Assembly: GCA_019649035.1 (NCBI GenBank)
Contig: BMAT01000687.1
Location: 204,269-242,435 of the forward strand
Reading direction: 5' to 3'
Length of the DNA: 38,167 nt
From: Elysia marginata
Lineage: Eukaryota; Mollusca; Gastropoda; Plakobranchidae
The notes below the pieces were generated by a model. That model saw only the letters and a list, made by a program, of their open reading frames with translations. It was not told the origin of the DNA and did not search any database. The number at the start of each line of letters is the position of its first letter. Within the stretch, counting starts at the first letter, position 1. Both the position numbers and the translations under genes were made by a program. Positions 13,648 to 28,600 of the stretch are shown piece after piece.

Positions 13648-16600
13648 AGAGTCGATAGCTAGTCAATGGTGGTTACTTTTTGTGCAATGCACTACATATT
13701 TCTATCTCACAATTTATAGAATGAATTTCATGGATTTTAGAATCTGTTTCTACGTGCCTCTTTCAAACTTTCAAATTACGTCTAATACACACGACTACCG
13801 ATCTAAAGCAAAAAATTTAAATTAAATCTGTTTCTCACACATTAACTCTTTCGAACAATTCTACAGAGATTAAATCACAAGGGATTCTTGTAGAACAATC
13901 TCTTAGTTTTGTTGTGCTGAAACAAATACATTGTCGACTTAATAATAAGATGCCAGAATGTCTTCTATAACATGCGCGCCGTCACAATGCGATTGTTATG
14001 TGGTCCAATACCCGCTATGCTAATCTTCACCGACTTTTAAACGGTTTTGTCGAATAAACACCTAGTTGTCCGCTAAGTCTCACCAGAACATCCGCTTGTT
14101 GTGAAGTTGACGAAGAAGGTGTCGCACTGGTCACACTGTCTACCTCCCACTCCAGGCTGACACTGGCACTGACCATTAGTCTTGTCACACAGCTGACCGG
14201 GCACAGTGCCTGTAGTGTCACAGCCACATGCTGCACGGGGAAACGCAGAGGTGGTAGGGTATTTAATACCGCTTTTTACTTTAAAAATCAAATTTAATAC
14301 TTATAAAATAGGTGTTTACTTTCAAAGAAAGCTCTTTTTCCATTAACACCGTGAATATTCGTCCTTTAAGAGTTAGTTTCTAGATTTATATAAGATTCAG
14401 TTTTCGTTTAAGCTGTAGAACGTGGGTAAAATACTTTAGAAAATTTGGTGGATATTTACAAAGTAAACGGATAAACGAAACAAAGATAATTATAAGCATT
14501 TTACTTGAATCGAAATGAGTAAGATAGACCCCAACTCTTGCATTATGTCGGTGGAAAATCAATCCACGTAAATAATACAGACTCATGAGCTTCCATTATT
14601 CAAGAAAAGATTAATTAAGCATGTATTATTTGAAAAAAAAATAATCTTGCACCTATGAACGAACCCTGGTAATATTTGGGTGGATTGGACTTTCATCTTT
14701 AGTTCCTTTTTAAAAAAAAAATACATGTACTATTAGTTTATATGTTACGTTTTAGAGTAGGCCTATTCAACGGTAAAATCATTTTTTTGTAACCCTGTTA
14801 TGCGATTTATTGTTATCACTTCTCATGCATCACGCATACGTTACAAAATCGCATCCCTTGTCTTTCAGTGCCATAATGATCAGCAAGTTCCCGACTACTT
14901 GAAAATTGAATCGAACCCTATCCTCATTATAATAATAATCCCTTTTTTGGTGACTTCAGACTTCATCTTAACTGTTGCTGTTATGCATAGCTTAACTTTA
15001 ACTGTTCTTGTCGTTGTGATTATAACGCTGCTGTTACAATTTTATACACATTTTCGATGCAACCACTATCCATGAGGAAAAATCCTGGATTTACCTTCGC
15101 AAGGAAGTGTAGGTAGACCAAAGAAACCATCATCACAAGTGTCACAGAGATCGCCACTTGTATTGGGTCGACATGAACACAGGCCTGTACTGTTATCACA
15201 CTGGACACTCGTGCTGCCCGCCTCCACACACCCACAAGCTCGACAACCTGATCGCCAGGGATGTAGGAATAATGAGGAACTCTTGGCTGTCTTTTATTGA
15301 AAATAGTGAATACGCGTGTGGTGGGCTTATGATAATATGATCCTCAAATCGATCATTCAAAAACTAAATAACTAGAAATTTGATTTAGCAGGAATGCAAA
15401 GTTCGTAGTGATATACAAGATAACCGTAACTGAATGTTTAGACTTAGTGACACGGAAACATGTCCATAATGTTCTTAACATGTCTACAGTTACTAAATAG
15501 GTGGATTTCGTTTTTGACAACAAAACGCCATAAAAAGTGCCCTCCTTTTATGAAGCATAATAAATGTCACTATAGCACTTTTCGACGATACTTATTTTTA
15601 AATATGTTTATGTAATTTATTGAGAAACTTGTGAAGGTTGCAAAACCATTATAATTTTCCTAAGGGCTGGGAACTGGTGATTTCATAGTAGGAGTAACAA
15701 GAGTTAACTGATATTCAAGAAAAGTAGGACTTATGCAACTCAATCTTGAAACAGAGTATGAAGAACAAACGGGTTTCATACCGATACTGAGAAAATTGTC
15801 TCGCGAACAGTGCCAATAAGTCTCATAACGGAAATTTCAAATTAAGAAAACGCCATTAAATTTTTTTATCAACAAAAGTTTTAATATAAATTTACAAAGT
15901 TTTCGTTAATTTCATGAAAACTTTCAAGTTTTAAGAAAACCCAGAAAATGGATTATTTAAAATAGCAACGCCTTGTAATGTGACAACAGCGACATGCGAC
16001 TGATTCCCGCTGGTTGTGAGGCATTAATAAATGTAAAGTAAACCCCGCGTTTGTTGAAACGTCAATTTGGTTTCTTTGTAAATCATATTTTAATCATTTC
16101 AGCGTACCTGAAGCAACTGTCGACGAACATTGTTGTGGCTATGAGGAAACATATCACAAATACTCACCAACGAACTCAGTAGATTCAAAGCCCCAGAATC
16201 CAAGCTGACAGTAAGAGCAGGTGCGGCCACCCACTCCAGAGACGCATGGACACTGGCCGTTCACAGCATCACACACCGCTGATGTGGATTGCTCAGAAAT
16301 ACATCCGCATTCTGACGAGGTATACATCTCTATGTTAGTCATTATTATTATAGCTTCCTCAGAGAGGTATATATGTGGAAAAAAAAGTTATTTTTGGGAG
16401 CTATATTTAGACCGTCAGGACAAGTTTTAAGCTTGATGACTCCAAAACCCTTTCAGTATAAGCACATACAGACCTTTATCGCAGGTAGTGATACACCTTG
16501 TGCATTTTCCTGAACATTGTCTTATTAAAATCGTACTATTACTATACTTAAAGCACGACATGATGGATAGATCAAATAATTTTATGAAACTCGTCCAATA

Positions 16601-19600
16601 TTTTTAATTTTCAACGCATATCTAGCAATTATCTAGCATTGATGTTCATTTGAACATTTTTAGCCTTTTTACTTCAACACGGGACACAACGGGCATATTT
16701 TTTTTTCAGCTGACACCTTGTGTACTGTCTTCTTGTGTTAGGGAACAGATTTTAAGTTCAATGCAAGATCCAACTTATTTACATTAATGGTAATTACACA
16801 AAGGTAATAAACTGCGTTGCGTACCTTGGCAAGCTTGATTCGAAGCGTTGCCATAGAAGCCAGTGATGCAGCTCTCACAGTTATCGCCCGTGGTATTGAA
16901 CCCGCATGAGCTACAAAGACCCGAGACACTGTCGCACGAGTCAGTATTGCCGTTACACTCGCATGGTGAGCACGTCCCGCCTTGGATAGCTGGGTTACCG
17001 TAGTACAAGTTGTCGCATCTGGTAATTTTAAATTGTTGGCTCAAGGTATTTAACACGATTTTGAATCTAAAAAAATGCAACAGTGTACGTTCATTGTAGC
17101 TGGTTTTGCATTATTTCTAAGACTATCGCTAACTCTACTTTATCTTAAATTAAACTGCAGGAAAATGTTCATCTGATGGCTATATATGAACACGAGGGTG
17201 TCAAAATTGCGTTTTTTTTTCATTTCTCCATATTAAGATGAAAACCTGATGGCGTTGATTTAGATGAAAGTTTTTAGATTCCGATCCTGAAAGGGTTAAG
17301 AAAAAGTTACGGTTTTGAATGATATGTAGCATGAGAAGCGCTGTCTAAGAGTCTGCTTTAAACGTTAATATGAGAAAGCGTAGTAGCTAACCTTTATTCA
17401 GGCAGTACTCTGGGATGCAATAGAAGTCCTACACACTAGAAGATGAGATAATTTTTTTCTAATTTTTTGGGGGTAGTTGTTTTTTCATTATAATTCATAT
17501 CACATACTGAAAAAGGAAACAAAACATTTGACACCATAGGTCAATGATGCTGCCCGTATATTCCAATATTCCGTAATTCAACACTTTAAACTGGTAAGAA
17601 ACGCTAAAATTGAAGTCTTTCAGTCTTTTAAAATAAAGCTTATTTCAGTTTTGATTGGTATGAGAAGCAAAAAGACAATATCCAAAATCGAAAACGTCAC
17701 CGATTACTCATCGTCTTCTATTTTTCCTATGTTTTCAGTCTTACGAGTCACACAGGTCCCCGACGTATCCCTCCCGACAGAAGTCACACACGACTGAGTT
17801 GTCAGTAACATTAGCGTGACACGTCGCATTGACCACGCGAGGCTGGAAACAAGGGCAGGGTGTGCAGTCGTTAGACGTTCCTGTTGTGGCGTCTCCATAG
17901 AAACCGACTTTGCAGGTTTCACACGAGTCGCCTTGTACAAAGTGAAAATAAGAGATTTGTATTAAAAAAGCAAAAGGACAGGTAGTCTATTGTTATGTCC
18001 TTGTGTCCATGTACGTCTCGCAACGAATGCCAATAAACCAGAGGTCGGAGATTTTAGAAAACGCCCATTATAAGTAGATTTGTTTCTCTTTCTAATCTTT
18101 ATTTTACATTAAAAATTTTCTTATATCCTCCCACTAAAGTTAAACAATTTAATGCAATTTTCTTAACGCTTTGGAGCTCAGAAAGGCGCGCTGTACAAAT
18201 ACTAACGGCTTGTTACGTGAGTTTTGCGACATCCGACTCTTTCGCTCGTTACACAAACGAAAAGCGTGAATTAAGACCTGATCTCAACTTGGTCAACAGA
18301 AGGCACTTCTCTGAAGAGAGCCACTTTAGAAAATGTATAAATTTGGTGCATTTGTGGTGAAAATGGACTTTCACTCGTTTCTGTAGAAAAAAGAAAACTT
18401 TGTCCAACACATGTCATGTGTATTAAAATCTTGCAACGGAAAGGGGAGGGTCGAACCAAATTTGTTTATTCTTTTCAAGTAATCTTCCCTTAAAATATCA
18501 TAACAGGAAACATAACAAAGTATTATAGGTTTGTGTTTTTTTTTTCAGCCCCGCACAGTTTCTGATGTTTAACATTGTACCTATTCGTATATGGCATGCA
18601 GTTGTAGGCGTTTTGAGATATTGGTGTTTTAGCCGTGTGTGGCTTGTGTATTTAGTTAACAAACAGGACATAAGCACGGTATTCAGTAATATTGCTTTAA
18701 TATACTATACCTGTAGTATCATGGAGGCAGTTTTCACAGACTCCTGTGTCAGCATCACACAAGGCACTGTGACCGTTACACTCGCATGGCACACACACTC
18801 CCAGGAATTCCGAAATGCTCACGTTGGTTCTCTTGTAGCCTAACGCACACTCCTACAGAAGGAGTCAAAAGTGAGTGATTTCACAGCAGCGGGCAGTATT
18901 GACTATAATTATTACTATGATTGATGTCTACATAAATCTATCATTTACGACTGGTGTAACGTGTCAAACATAATTTGAGTAGGTTCTGTAATGAAGATAA
19001 AGTCGTCAATATTTCTAAGACAACACAGTTAACATACGGCTAGTGCTTCTAACTTTGAAAGTCGTCGTATTGAGAGATTCTCTTATTAAAAAGTCCATCT
19101 ATTTTTGTAAGTGGACAATGATAAAGCATTTTGTCAAGCGTTAAATATTAGATCTTTACAATAGCAACCTGATATTTCCTTACCTCACAAGAGCCCCCTG
19201 TGTACTCAACACCACAGACACATTTCTCCGTTGCGGTGTTCGCTGTACCAACTGAATTTTCCACGTTGAAAGACAGCGATGACAATCTGTGAAACAAGAA
19301 AAGACAATGTTGAGTCCAAGCTTTTTTTAAATCGGTTTTATTCTACTTTTTTCATGTGATCAGGTTAAGAATGATTTGACTACTCCAACTTAAAAGTACT
19401 GCATTTTTTGCTTCCTTAACATTTTACTGCAATCCTTTTCCTAAGATCTCTTGCTACGATGCTTAATGTTCTAAATAGCTCATGAGTCTAGTAGATCTTT
19501 ATTTATGTCAAGCATTTTCTGTCCACTAAAATGATTAAAATGAGTTTTAAATCAGATTCGGGTTTAAGGCAAAAGGTGTGATTAATTTTATCACGACGTC

Positions 19601-22600
19601 GTGACAAGTTGGTTTTATTATGTGTGTGTGGTGTGTGTGTGTGGGGGGGGGGGGATTGAGACATGTGTTTTGTCGAAGGTAAAAAAAATGAGACAGTACA
19701 TTATAGAGAGAGAACGGTTAGAACGAAAATATTAATGACTTATATTTAATTTTTCTAATACAAATTTAAACTCAAAATGCTCTTATGCACGCTACAACTA
19801 ACCGGGCTGTAAAGCTTCCAGTAGAAAAAGAAGCCGGTACAAGAACAGCATCGGCGGTGGCCAGGTACTTCAGAAACTCCGATCTGGTGACTGATGCTCC
19901 GCCAACCTCTTTGGTCCAGCTGGATTCTCTCAGAGAGACGGTGAGCGTAGTATCAGCGCCTTGCAACACTTGCGCCGTCGCGGTCCTCAAACCCACGGCG
20001 TTTCCAACCAGAAGGAGAACCTCGTGAGCTGTAAACACAGACCCGTCAACAACCACGTAGTTGACAGTAAACGTGAGGTCAGTCCCGTACAGCTTCAGGA
20101 GGTTGGATATGAACGAGTCGGGCGTCTTCCAGTAGAGCCTCTGTTGTGCAGCGGTAGGGGATATGGTGAGAGCTGTCGGCAAGTCCGTGGTCACTTCTAC
20201 CTGAAGACCGTTGGGGCTTCCATCTTGGTTTGACAGCTGTACGTTCGGCACTGCGACAGCGCCATTTCTTACCGAAAGAGGAAACCGTTGCTGTAGAATA
20301 AATTCAGACGTAACGATAGTTAATGATCTTGCATGTTTGTAACGAAGATGGTGTTGCTTGCTTGCAGTTTTGCAAAGTTGCCAGGCACTAAGCTATTAAA
20401 TTAATTTCAGTAACACGTAGTCAATGACAAAATCTGCACAACATTAAATTTTGTTATACTTAAAGGTGAAAGGTCGGTATTAAAAAGATTGGAAAATACC
20501 AAAGGCACTCAGCCAGACAACCTAAGACAAAGACTGCTGAAGATGAAGGCCATAGTAGGAGAACAAACGTCCCTCTTTAGATTAAGAACTGGTAACAACC
20601 GATTGGCAAAACACATTTTTAGAATTTTTAATATAGGGGAATAAAAAAATGTGAAAGTGTGGAGACTGCGGAGACAACTGAAAACATACTTCCGCCATGC
20701 AAAGAAAAAGGAAAAGTGATTTGGGAGTCTACTGCAGAGGTTAGCACCAAATTATTCGGTCCACTCATAAAGCTAAAAAAAAACCAGTTAACTTCCTGGA
20801 AGTAATAGATATATATCTTTCAAACACTAAAAATTTGGAAAACGCGAAAAAGAAAAATACAGTAACAACACGTCATAATTGCAAGTGTAACCCTTATAAA
20901 TAAGTTAGTTGTGTAATTTTTTTGCATTGTTATCTTATTTTGAAGGGCCACAGGCAACGTAACTCATTATGGCACGCCTTTTTTTTAATCGTTGAAAAGA
21001 ATGAATATATTGCAAGGTAATAAAGGTGAAAATAATAAAAAGGAGTCGTTCCTTTCAGTAAGAACAAACCAGTAGCATCTTTCCTTAAATAACTGTTTCA
21101 AGATTTATTTCATGACCAAGGCATTTCGATAAAATTAAAACAAAAAGGAAATCTTGATCGCCTTTGAAATGGCAATAAAAAAGACAGCCAAGATACAAAG
21201 TACTCACAATATTTCAAAATTGGGGCAATAATCATTTCGATTCTCGAGATCTAATAGTTCCCTGTAAAAAGCAACACAGCACCGACTCACTGAGCTAAGC
21301 CTGACGTCCCCAGCAGAACATTCGCGAGTGATTCCCATGCAGACACAGTCTTGACACCCCAGGGCGGCACTGGTCCCGAGCCCGAACGTCCCTCGTGTAC
21401 ACACTGTGCACTTCACACCCTCCACGTTGCCCTAGGGAGCAACAAAAACATCAAGAAAGTTAGGGTAATTTTTCTTTTTTGAGTAGATACATAAAGAAAC
21501 ATTAAAATGAAGATAAACACTTAGTATATCGTGAGCTTATGAATCTAAAATGATGGAAATGTTTATACAACTATAATGGGGTAAAAATCTATACCTGCTT
21601 AATTCACCTGTTTTGATTAATATTCATTAACTGTGTGGAAGAGAAATGGCACGGCAAATTGTGAATCTTCTGTCAGATAAATGTGAAAAATACGATTTCT
21701 TTTTGAAACAAATTACTCTTTTTATAACTTGATTTGATATTTTTATTGATAAGGGGGGGGCAGCATTAATTAACTTAATTTTTTTTCCGCGCGTATTTTC
21801 ACTCACAATATTTGATGCATGAACAACAAGTACAAAGCTACGCTGCCAATACTATTGTCTTTAACTCAAAAACTATACTATTGCCCCACTCTTCCGCTGA
21901 CCCTACTCACTTTACAAGGACACTGGCCAGTAGTTTTGTTGCAAACATTTTCAACCGACCCATCAGGGTTACAAGAGCATGGGAGACAACCTTGTGGCCC
22001 GAGACTATGGAATCCGTCCTTACAAACATCACAGTTGTCTCCCTCAACACCAGCTTTACAGTCACAAATTCCACTTGTGAGGTTACATTGGAGACTTGAG
22101 GACCCGATATCGTTGCATTGACAGGGCTGTCAGAGAAAGGGAGAAGTTGAAATTGGAGGTGAGAAGGAGAAAAAATTACTTAGAAATAAAGAGCAAGTAA
22201 TTTTATGGCTTTCACCTTTTATAAATTCAAAGTGTTATGGAAAAAAGACCTGTGAGCTCAGACCTTTTCCCGGCTGGCTAAAGCAGGGCGAGAAACAGTT
22301 GCTAAACGACAATAAGAGAAAGAGCAGAAAGCTTTATTCTATTAAAGCAAAAAATGATGTCCTTTTCGCTTAGCCTTACGAAATGAAGGCAAGAAGTTAT
22401 AGTTGGAGACACATGAATCTTATCTAGAAGTAGATCTTCTGAGTTTTAAAAATGGGATTATATTAGAAGTTAAAATAACATTAAACCTTCTAAGACTGTC
22501 TAGATTATTTTTATTATGTAAAGTCAAGGCCAGATAGGCAGGACCACAAAACTTATCCAAAGTGTCAAATAATGGGTCTGAAGACAAAGTTAAAAAAAAA

Positions 22601-25600
22601 ACGTAGCCTGCTTTTATTAATACAGGCTATTTTCTTTGTGTAACAAGCGCGGGAGAAACATACAGACAAATTTAATGTTCACTCTCGGTCAAGATGATGC
22701 ATTCTACAATGCGTACCTTACAACCCTCCGTTCTATGCCAGTCCCAATGATTTGGCAAGCAGAACTGGCACTGACGACCAAATGTATTGTCTGGACATTC
22801 GCATTGGCCAGTCACCTGGTCACACGAGGTGCTGAAATCATCGCAGCTGCATTCTGACAGACACAAAATGAGACCACATTAAGTCAATGAAATATTAAAG
22901 AAGTTGATGATGGTTGTATTTACATTGAAAGGTTAGAGTTCGTTGTTTCATATCATCTTCTAGTTTTAGATGATCTGTGAAAAAAGATTAGAAATGAAAT
23001 AGTTGAAAGCATGCTTGGTTACACGGTCGTTTTAAATCTCTATGTTTACTTAACGTCTCACGAACTTCTAGGTCCATAGAAAAAATGCATGCGTGTACCA
23101 TTAACGGTAGTCTGTTTTCCACAACATGTAATGTTCAAATAAGATTTAATTTGTCAAAAAGAAGCACAAAACTTTTGATAACTTCTTATAGAACACGAAG
23201 TTGGTATAGAAACCTAGTATTATCTTTCAAGTTCATATCAAGAAAAAAAAATTTTGATAGTTTTCTTATGGTGCGTGCTTTAAAAGATTTTTTTAAAGAA
23301 ATCCAGAGACGCCATCAAAGTTATATGTCTGAAATGAAATATCGGTTTTCGTGCAAGTGTAGCGCTTTTAAAAAGCGCCAATGCCTTGCAGTCGGAACCC
23401 ATCTGTGTCCGAAAACTCTATTTAACTACCTTCGTTCATTTTCTTCCAATAAAATTATTGTAAATTTACGATACATAACGTTGTATAAATGTCGCTTGCA
23501 ACAAATCAGTCCAGACAGGAACCACGTACCAGCACACCCAGTAGGACCAAAGTTGTAGTGGTCAGGGGAGCACTTGTCACAGGTCCTGTCCACTACGCCA
23601 GGTCTGCAAGGGCATTGACCACCATTGACCTCACAGGAAGCGCTAGTGCTGCCGGTCATGTCACAGTTGCAGGCAAAAGGAGATGACCAGTAGTACATGG
23701 TCAGAGAGAACGTGGCAGCATCGCAAGCTGCCAATAGTGCGGAATCTGTCGGTCTGGCAGAAAGAATTACCAATGATATGTGTTGTGCAAATGTAGGTAC
23801 ATACACTAGCTGACTCTTGGAGATAAGAAAGATAATTATGAGTAGGATACCGGAATCATTGTTGCAAGACAATGTGCTTTAACACTGGCACTATTTAATG
23901 TTTGTAAAATTGATGCATAATATTACTAAAAAAGCATTATAAATTGGGTGTCATCCCAGACTAAACAATATTTAAAGGTCAATAGGAATAACAAGTTAAA
24001 CTAACCTCACGTTATTCAGCAAATCACACCCTGCGGGTAACGGGGTTGACAAAACGTTTGTAGGGTTAAGGAATTCTATGGGAAAAGCCACAAGTTTGTC
24101 CTGAAATTTGAAAATGAATTATTATGAGACAGATAATAATTACACCATATCAAACTTTTAAATTCAAACCTTTTTTGCATAACCATACTTTTTGCTGGAT
24201 AAAACCTTCCTCAGCAAACCTTTATAGAACACTTTTTTTTGTCTCCAGATGATATAATAACAATTTTTAAGAATTTATTATAAAAGAAGTATGAAGTTGA
24301 AGGATGAGAAAATGAAGACACAGTCACGTGGATTGTCCATGAGGGTTCAAAATGTCATCTTATAAAATAAACCTTTGAGAAGATGCTTACAGAAATAAAA
24401 ATGGAAACCATAAAAACAAATTAACAGAATGTATGTGAATTTTGAGGTGGGGGAAGGGGGAGTGAATCCTAATTCAAAGAACAAGGCAGGAGTAATTATA
24501 TCAATAGTAAAATGAACAAGACGAGAGAAAAATGACTGAGTTACATGAGTAACTCTATCACAACAGAAATAATTCATATCTGAAATATCTTGGACATAAC
24601 CAACAAAATTAGTTACGCTTTTATTTTTAGAATCTGTGTGGACAAAACGCGCGTATTATCTGGTGAGAACGCGGGGGAGGGAGGTAACCTAAGAAGTAAA
24701 CCTACCAGTAACAGGTTCCCAGTTATCGCTGAGAGAGACACTAATTTGAGGGGAGGTTACCTATGAAGTAAACCTACCAGTAACAGGTTCCCAGCTNNNN
24801 NNNNNNNNNNNNNNNNNNNNNNCTTATTACTGAGACGGATACTAGTTTTGAGGGAGGTTACTTATGAAGTAAACCTACCAGTAACAGGTTCCCAGTTATC
24901 ACCGAGACGGACACTAGGTTGGGGCCTGGTGTGAGGCGCAGCGCGTCCGACTCGGCACTGTTGATCTGGCACCACACCTGACCACAAGGTGGCAGCGTCA
25001 TGTCCAGTCCTGCACCGGTCTGACCTGAGAAACGAGATGACATTGACACTGACAAACACTCTTCAACCTGCTATGAAGTTTTAGGACATTGTTATGACAT
25101 GTTGAATCATTTTTTAGTTCTTCCTTAACGATATTATTATTTTGTCACTATCGTTAATATTTTTGTTATCTTTGTAACAATCAGTTCGTTAAATTGTCAA
25201 CGGGAGCAGTTCAGCATTTTCTTTCAAAATAGTCTTGTATTGCTGAAATCGTTATCATTATGAAAAGCATCTCAAGTTTGCAGTAGCAACTGCTTTACGC
25301 AAGTTTTAAAACAAATATGTAGATACTCTTCATTTCTTGTCCAAATTTAGTTCAACTTGTTTTGCTTACTCCCTGTAAAATGTAAAACATTCTCGTTTTA
25401 CGTACTAATTTATGTTTTAGTTCAACCATAGATGAAGGTAACGAGGAAAATAATGCTATTATTAATATATTAGTCCTATGCGTGACAATACTAACCTCCA
25501 ACAGAAATGTTAACAGAGCCCCCGCCATTCCCGGAGTAGAAAAGGAGTGCTGTGAAGTTTAAACTTAATGTTGTTCCTTCAGGCACTTGTAGCAACGATG

Positions 25601-28600
25601 AAATATCGCCCTGTAAAAAAAGATAAAAAGGTAGAGCTTAATATTATGGAAAGATTTTCTGTGATGTTTAAAGGTTTCTTCTTCGAAGAGATTTTTTGTG
25701 GCGTGCTAGTTTAGCTTAACTTTACTTATGTCAGGTCCTTGAGCTTAAAAAATTGTTTTGTCTAAAAGACCCTTTTATTGAATGGGTGTCTTTACTGTGT
25801 AGTATAAATGACGAGTCTTGGATTAGTTCAAAAATAGTTCTTAAAACACAAAATGTTCTTATAGCTAGGGAGATAACAAAAACCAATAAATCTGTGTTAG
25901 TAATACCGAGTCGTTTCAAGAAAATAATCCGTCATCGAAAGCACATTACCCCCGGAGAGAGAACCACGTATCCGTTTCCAGAAAATCCCGTGAACTGCTC
26001 ATCTCTTTCCCAGACGACCTCTCCATAACCATCTTCGAACTCCATGGTAATAGAGTGCGGGCTCGGGTAGTAGAACTGGTCTTTTACACTGATGAATGAT
26101 TGTTGGAAGTCAAAATTAGTTTAGATGGTATATAGAACACTTTATTAAAATATGTTTTATCAAATTAGGGCTTTAATACTACGTGAAATTTCATCAGCAT
26201 AAAAAATCTTCTAATAATAGTCTAATAACCAGTTTAAGCCTTACCATGTGAAAGACTTTTTTTTCCCGAAAATTGGTTTTGAAATGGAACCATTTGAGTA
26301 CCAACCTCTTAAAGCCTGAACAAGGCCTCATAAAGGATGGTCACATTCTTTTGACGGATTCTTTGCAACCATTCTGAATTAGTCACAAGTCGTTATTTCC
26401 CCTTGGAATACAGCTATGCTGGTAATTCTCTCAAGAGATTTCAGAACTGACCTTCATTAACTGATTTTTATGATGGGTTGAAAAATCAGTTCGATGAATA
26501 CTGAGGTTTTTTGTCAAGATTTATACTTCGATCCCTATTAATTATTACCTGGTCGAGCTGCTTTATTTAAAACGTTCAAGCATTGACACTTGAATTGTAA
26601 TCTTTTCTGTAACATAAAAGTAAATTTGAATAGACCGATTTCCTTTATGCTCCGATTTGGTATTTTTTTTTGCCAATTATTTTTCTTTCACTTGCTTTCA
26701 GGCGATTCCCTTTTAGTATGAAATTATCCCATATAAATGCTAAGTTAAAATTAATTAGAACAGTTTGGACTACAAACTTTGTCACTTTATACAGAATTTC
26801 CGTGTAAGTATAGCTACTCTATAGAAATTCTTTTTGTTATAATTTTTTTTGTGAATATAGCCTCGGCATCACAAATATCATCACCAATATTATCATAATT
26901 CCCGTTATTTTCACTGTCAGCTTTCACACCATTTCTGCGTATAGTACGAACTCTGTTTTGGAAAAAAAACTTTTATTTTTTCACTTTGTTAAGTTCAAAG
27001 TAAAAGTGAGCATACATTTATACCTTTAGGGGTGTACAGTTAGCAATTTGATGAGTAAATTTCACCCATATGGTCTAACTCGGTACGTGCTCAAGTGAAT
27101 TCGCTTTCTTTCTGATTCATCAGCAAGGCATAGTATTGAAAATTGACTAACAGTTTATTAACATACGATAATAGGTTCTTGTCCTCGCATCTAGTTTTTC
27201 TAAATTTCATGAGTTGAACAAACAAGAGCGTTGATAAAGCTTTTGCTCATTAGGCTATCAGACCTGAAGTACTCATCTAACTTCATGTGAAGCACTGGAT
27301 TTCTTTATAATAGAGAACGAGCACGCGTGTATCGCGGGCAATGAGTCAGCCATTATAACGTTACTCAAACATCTACGCCCATCTGCGTCAACTCGGCTCA
27401 CCTGTTGCACGTGCGACCCACAATGTTGTTGCTGCGACACAAACACTGTCCAGTCAGCTTATTACAGATCTGGTTCACTGAGCCACCAACGTCACAACCG
27501 CACGGTGTGCAGCCTACGTTAAAAAGATCAAAAGCGCTTCAGAACGTTTAATGCGGCTATTGGGACTCCAGCAGCATCAATTAGCATGTATGCGAGAAAT
27601 TTAGAGCTTTGTGTTTATACATGAATAAAAATGCGAAATTGACTTTTTACAAATATTCGACATAACTAACGATGCTCTTTTATGGTTTAATATTCTCCAT
27701 GAAGGGGTAGAAATACGGTATGGTCACCTTGGCATGGGGAATAAGTTGTTGACTTGCTTATGATAATTTAGTAAACAAAAAGAATTGTAAAAACTTAAAA
27801 TTACTGAAAAATACGAGTATAATACTGGTTCAGGGTCAAAAGCTTACTTAATAAAAGACGACACACAAAGTAGAATAAAAAATTAATGGACATAGGCAAA
27901 AAGTATTCGAGCTATGAGATAGCACGCAGTAATAGTACCCAAATTAGAGAAAATCCATACTGCAGTAGAATTCATTCTAGTATGCGCTGAAACTGTTTTC
28001 TAAATCACAGCCGTAGTAAAGTGAAACATTTTACGAGCTTTTTTCATAATTCTTTTTTAGCTTTCAGTCTCACCTGAAGTTTGAAATAGTTATAAAAACC
28101 AAGAGAGGTGTTGCTTATCGTATAGACAAATACATGTTTTCAACTGATGAGATACTGAATTTTCATGAAAAAAAAATTTAGGGCGTGTCTTTTGTCCTTT
28201 GCGACTCAATCCAGTTAGCCTTTTACGTTCAACGAATCCTGTCTTCGATTTTCAGGTGCCAAACCTTTTTTTTTTTTTGCTTAATGTCAAAAAAATGTTT
28301 ACCATTGGGATCATCACCACTGAGCCCGTAAAAGCCGTCTTTGCACTGGTTGCAAGCCCTGCCCTTCACGTTGGCTTTACAGGTGCATTGTCCCAGCGCG
28401 TCCGGCGTGCACAACTCACTGGCGCCGACAGTACCAGAGGTGTAGCACTCACAAGCTGGGAAACATATACAAAGTTATACATTGAAATCTTTGTTTATGA
28501 GGGTAACACTACCAAAAGCATTAATATTAAATTGGTTGGATGAATTACAGGGAAAATTTTTAATTCTAAAACTAATATTTTACATTGTTTAAAAAACCGT

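Noticed and set aside
23085-23558. 157-codon open frame on the plus strand as a gene
   Set aside because: It runs antisense through the end of exon 16, has no recognisable domain, and its composition is that of the AT-rich intron.
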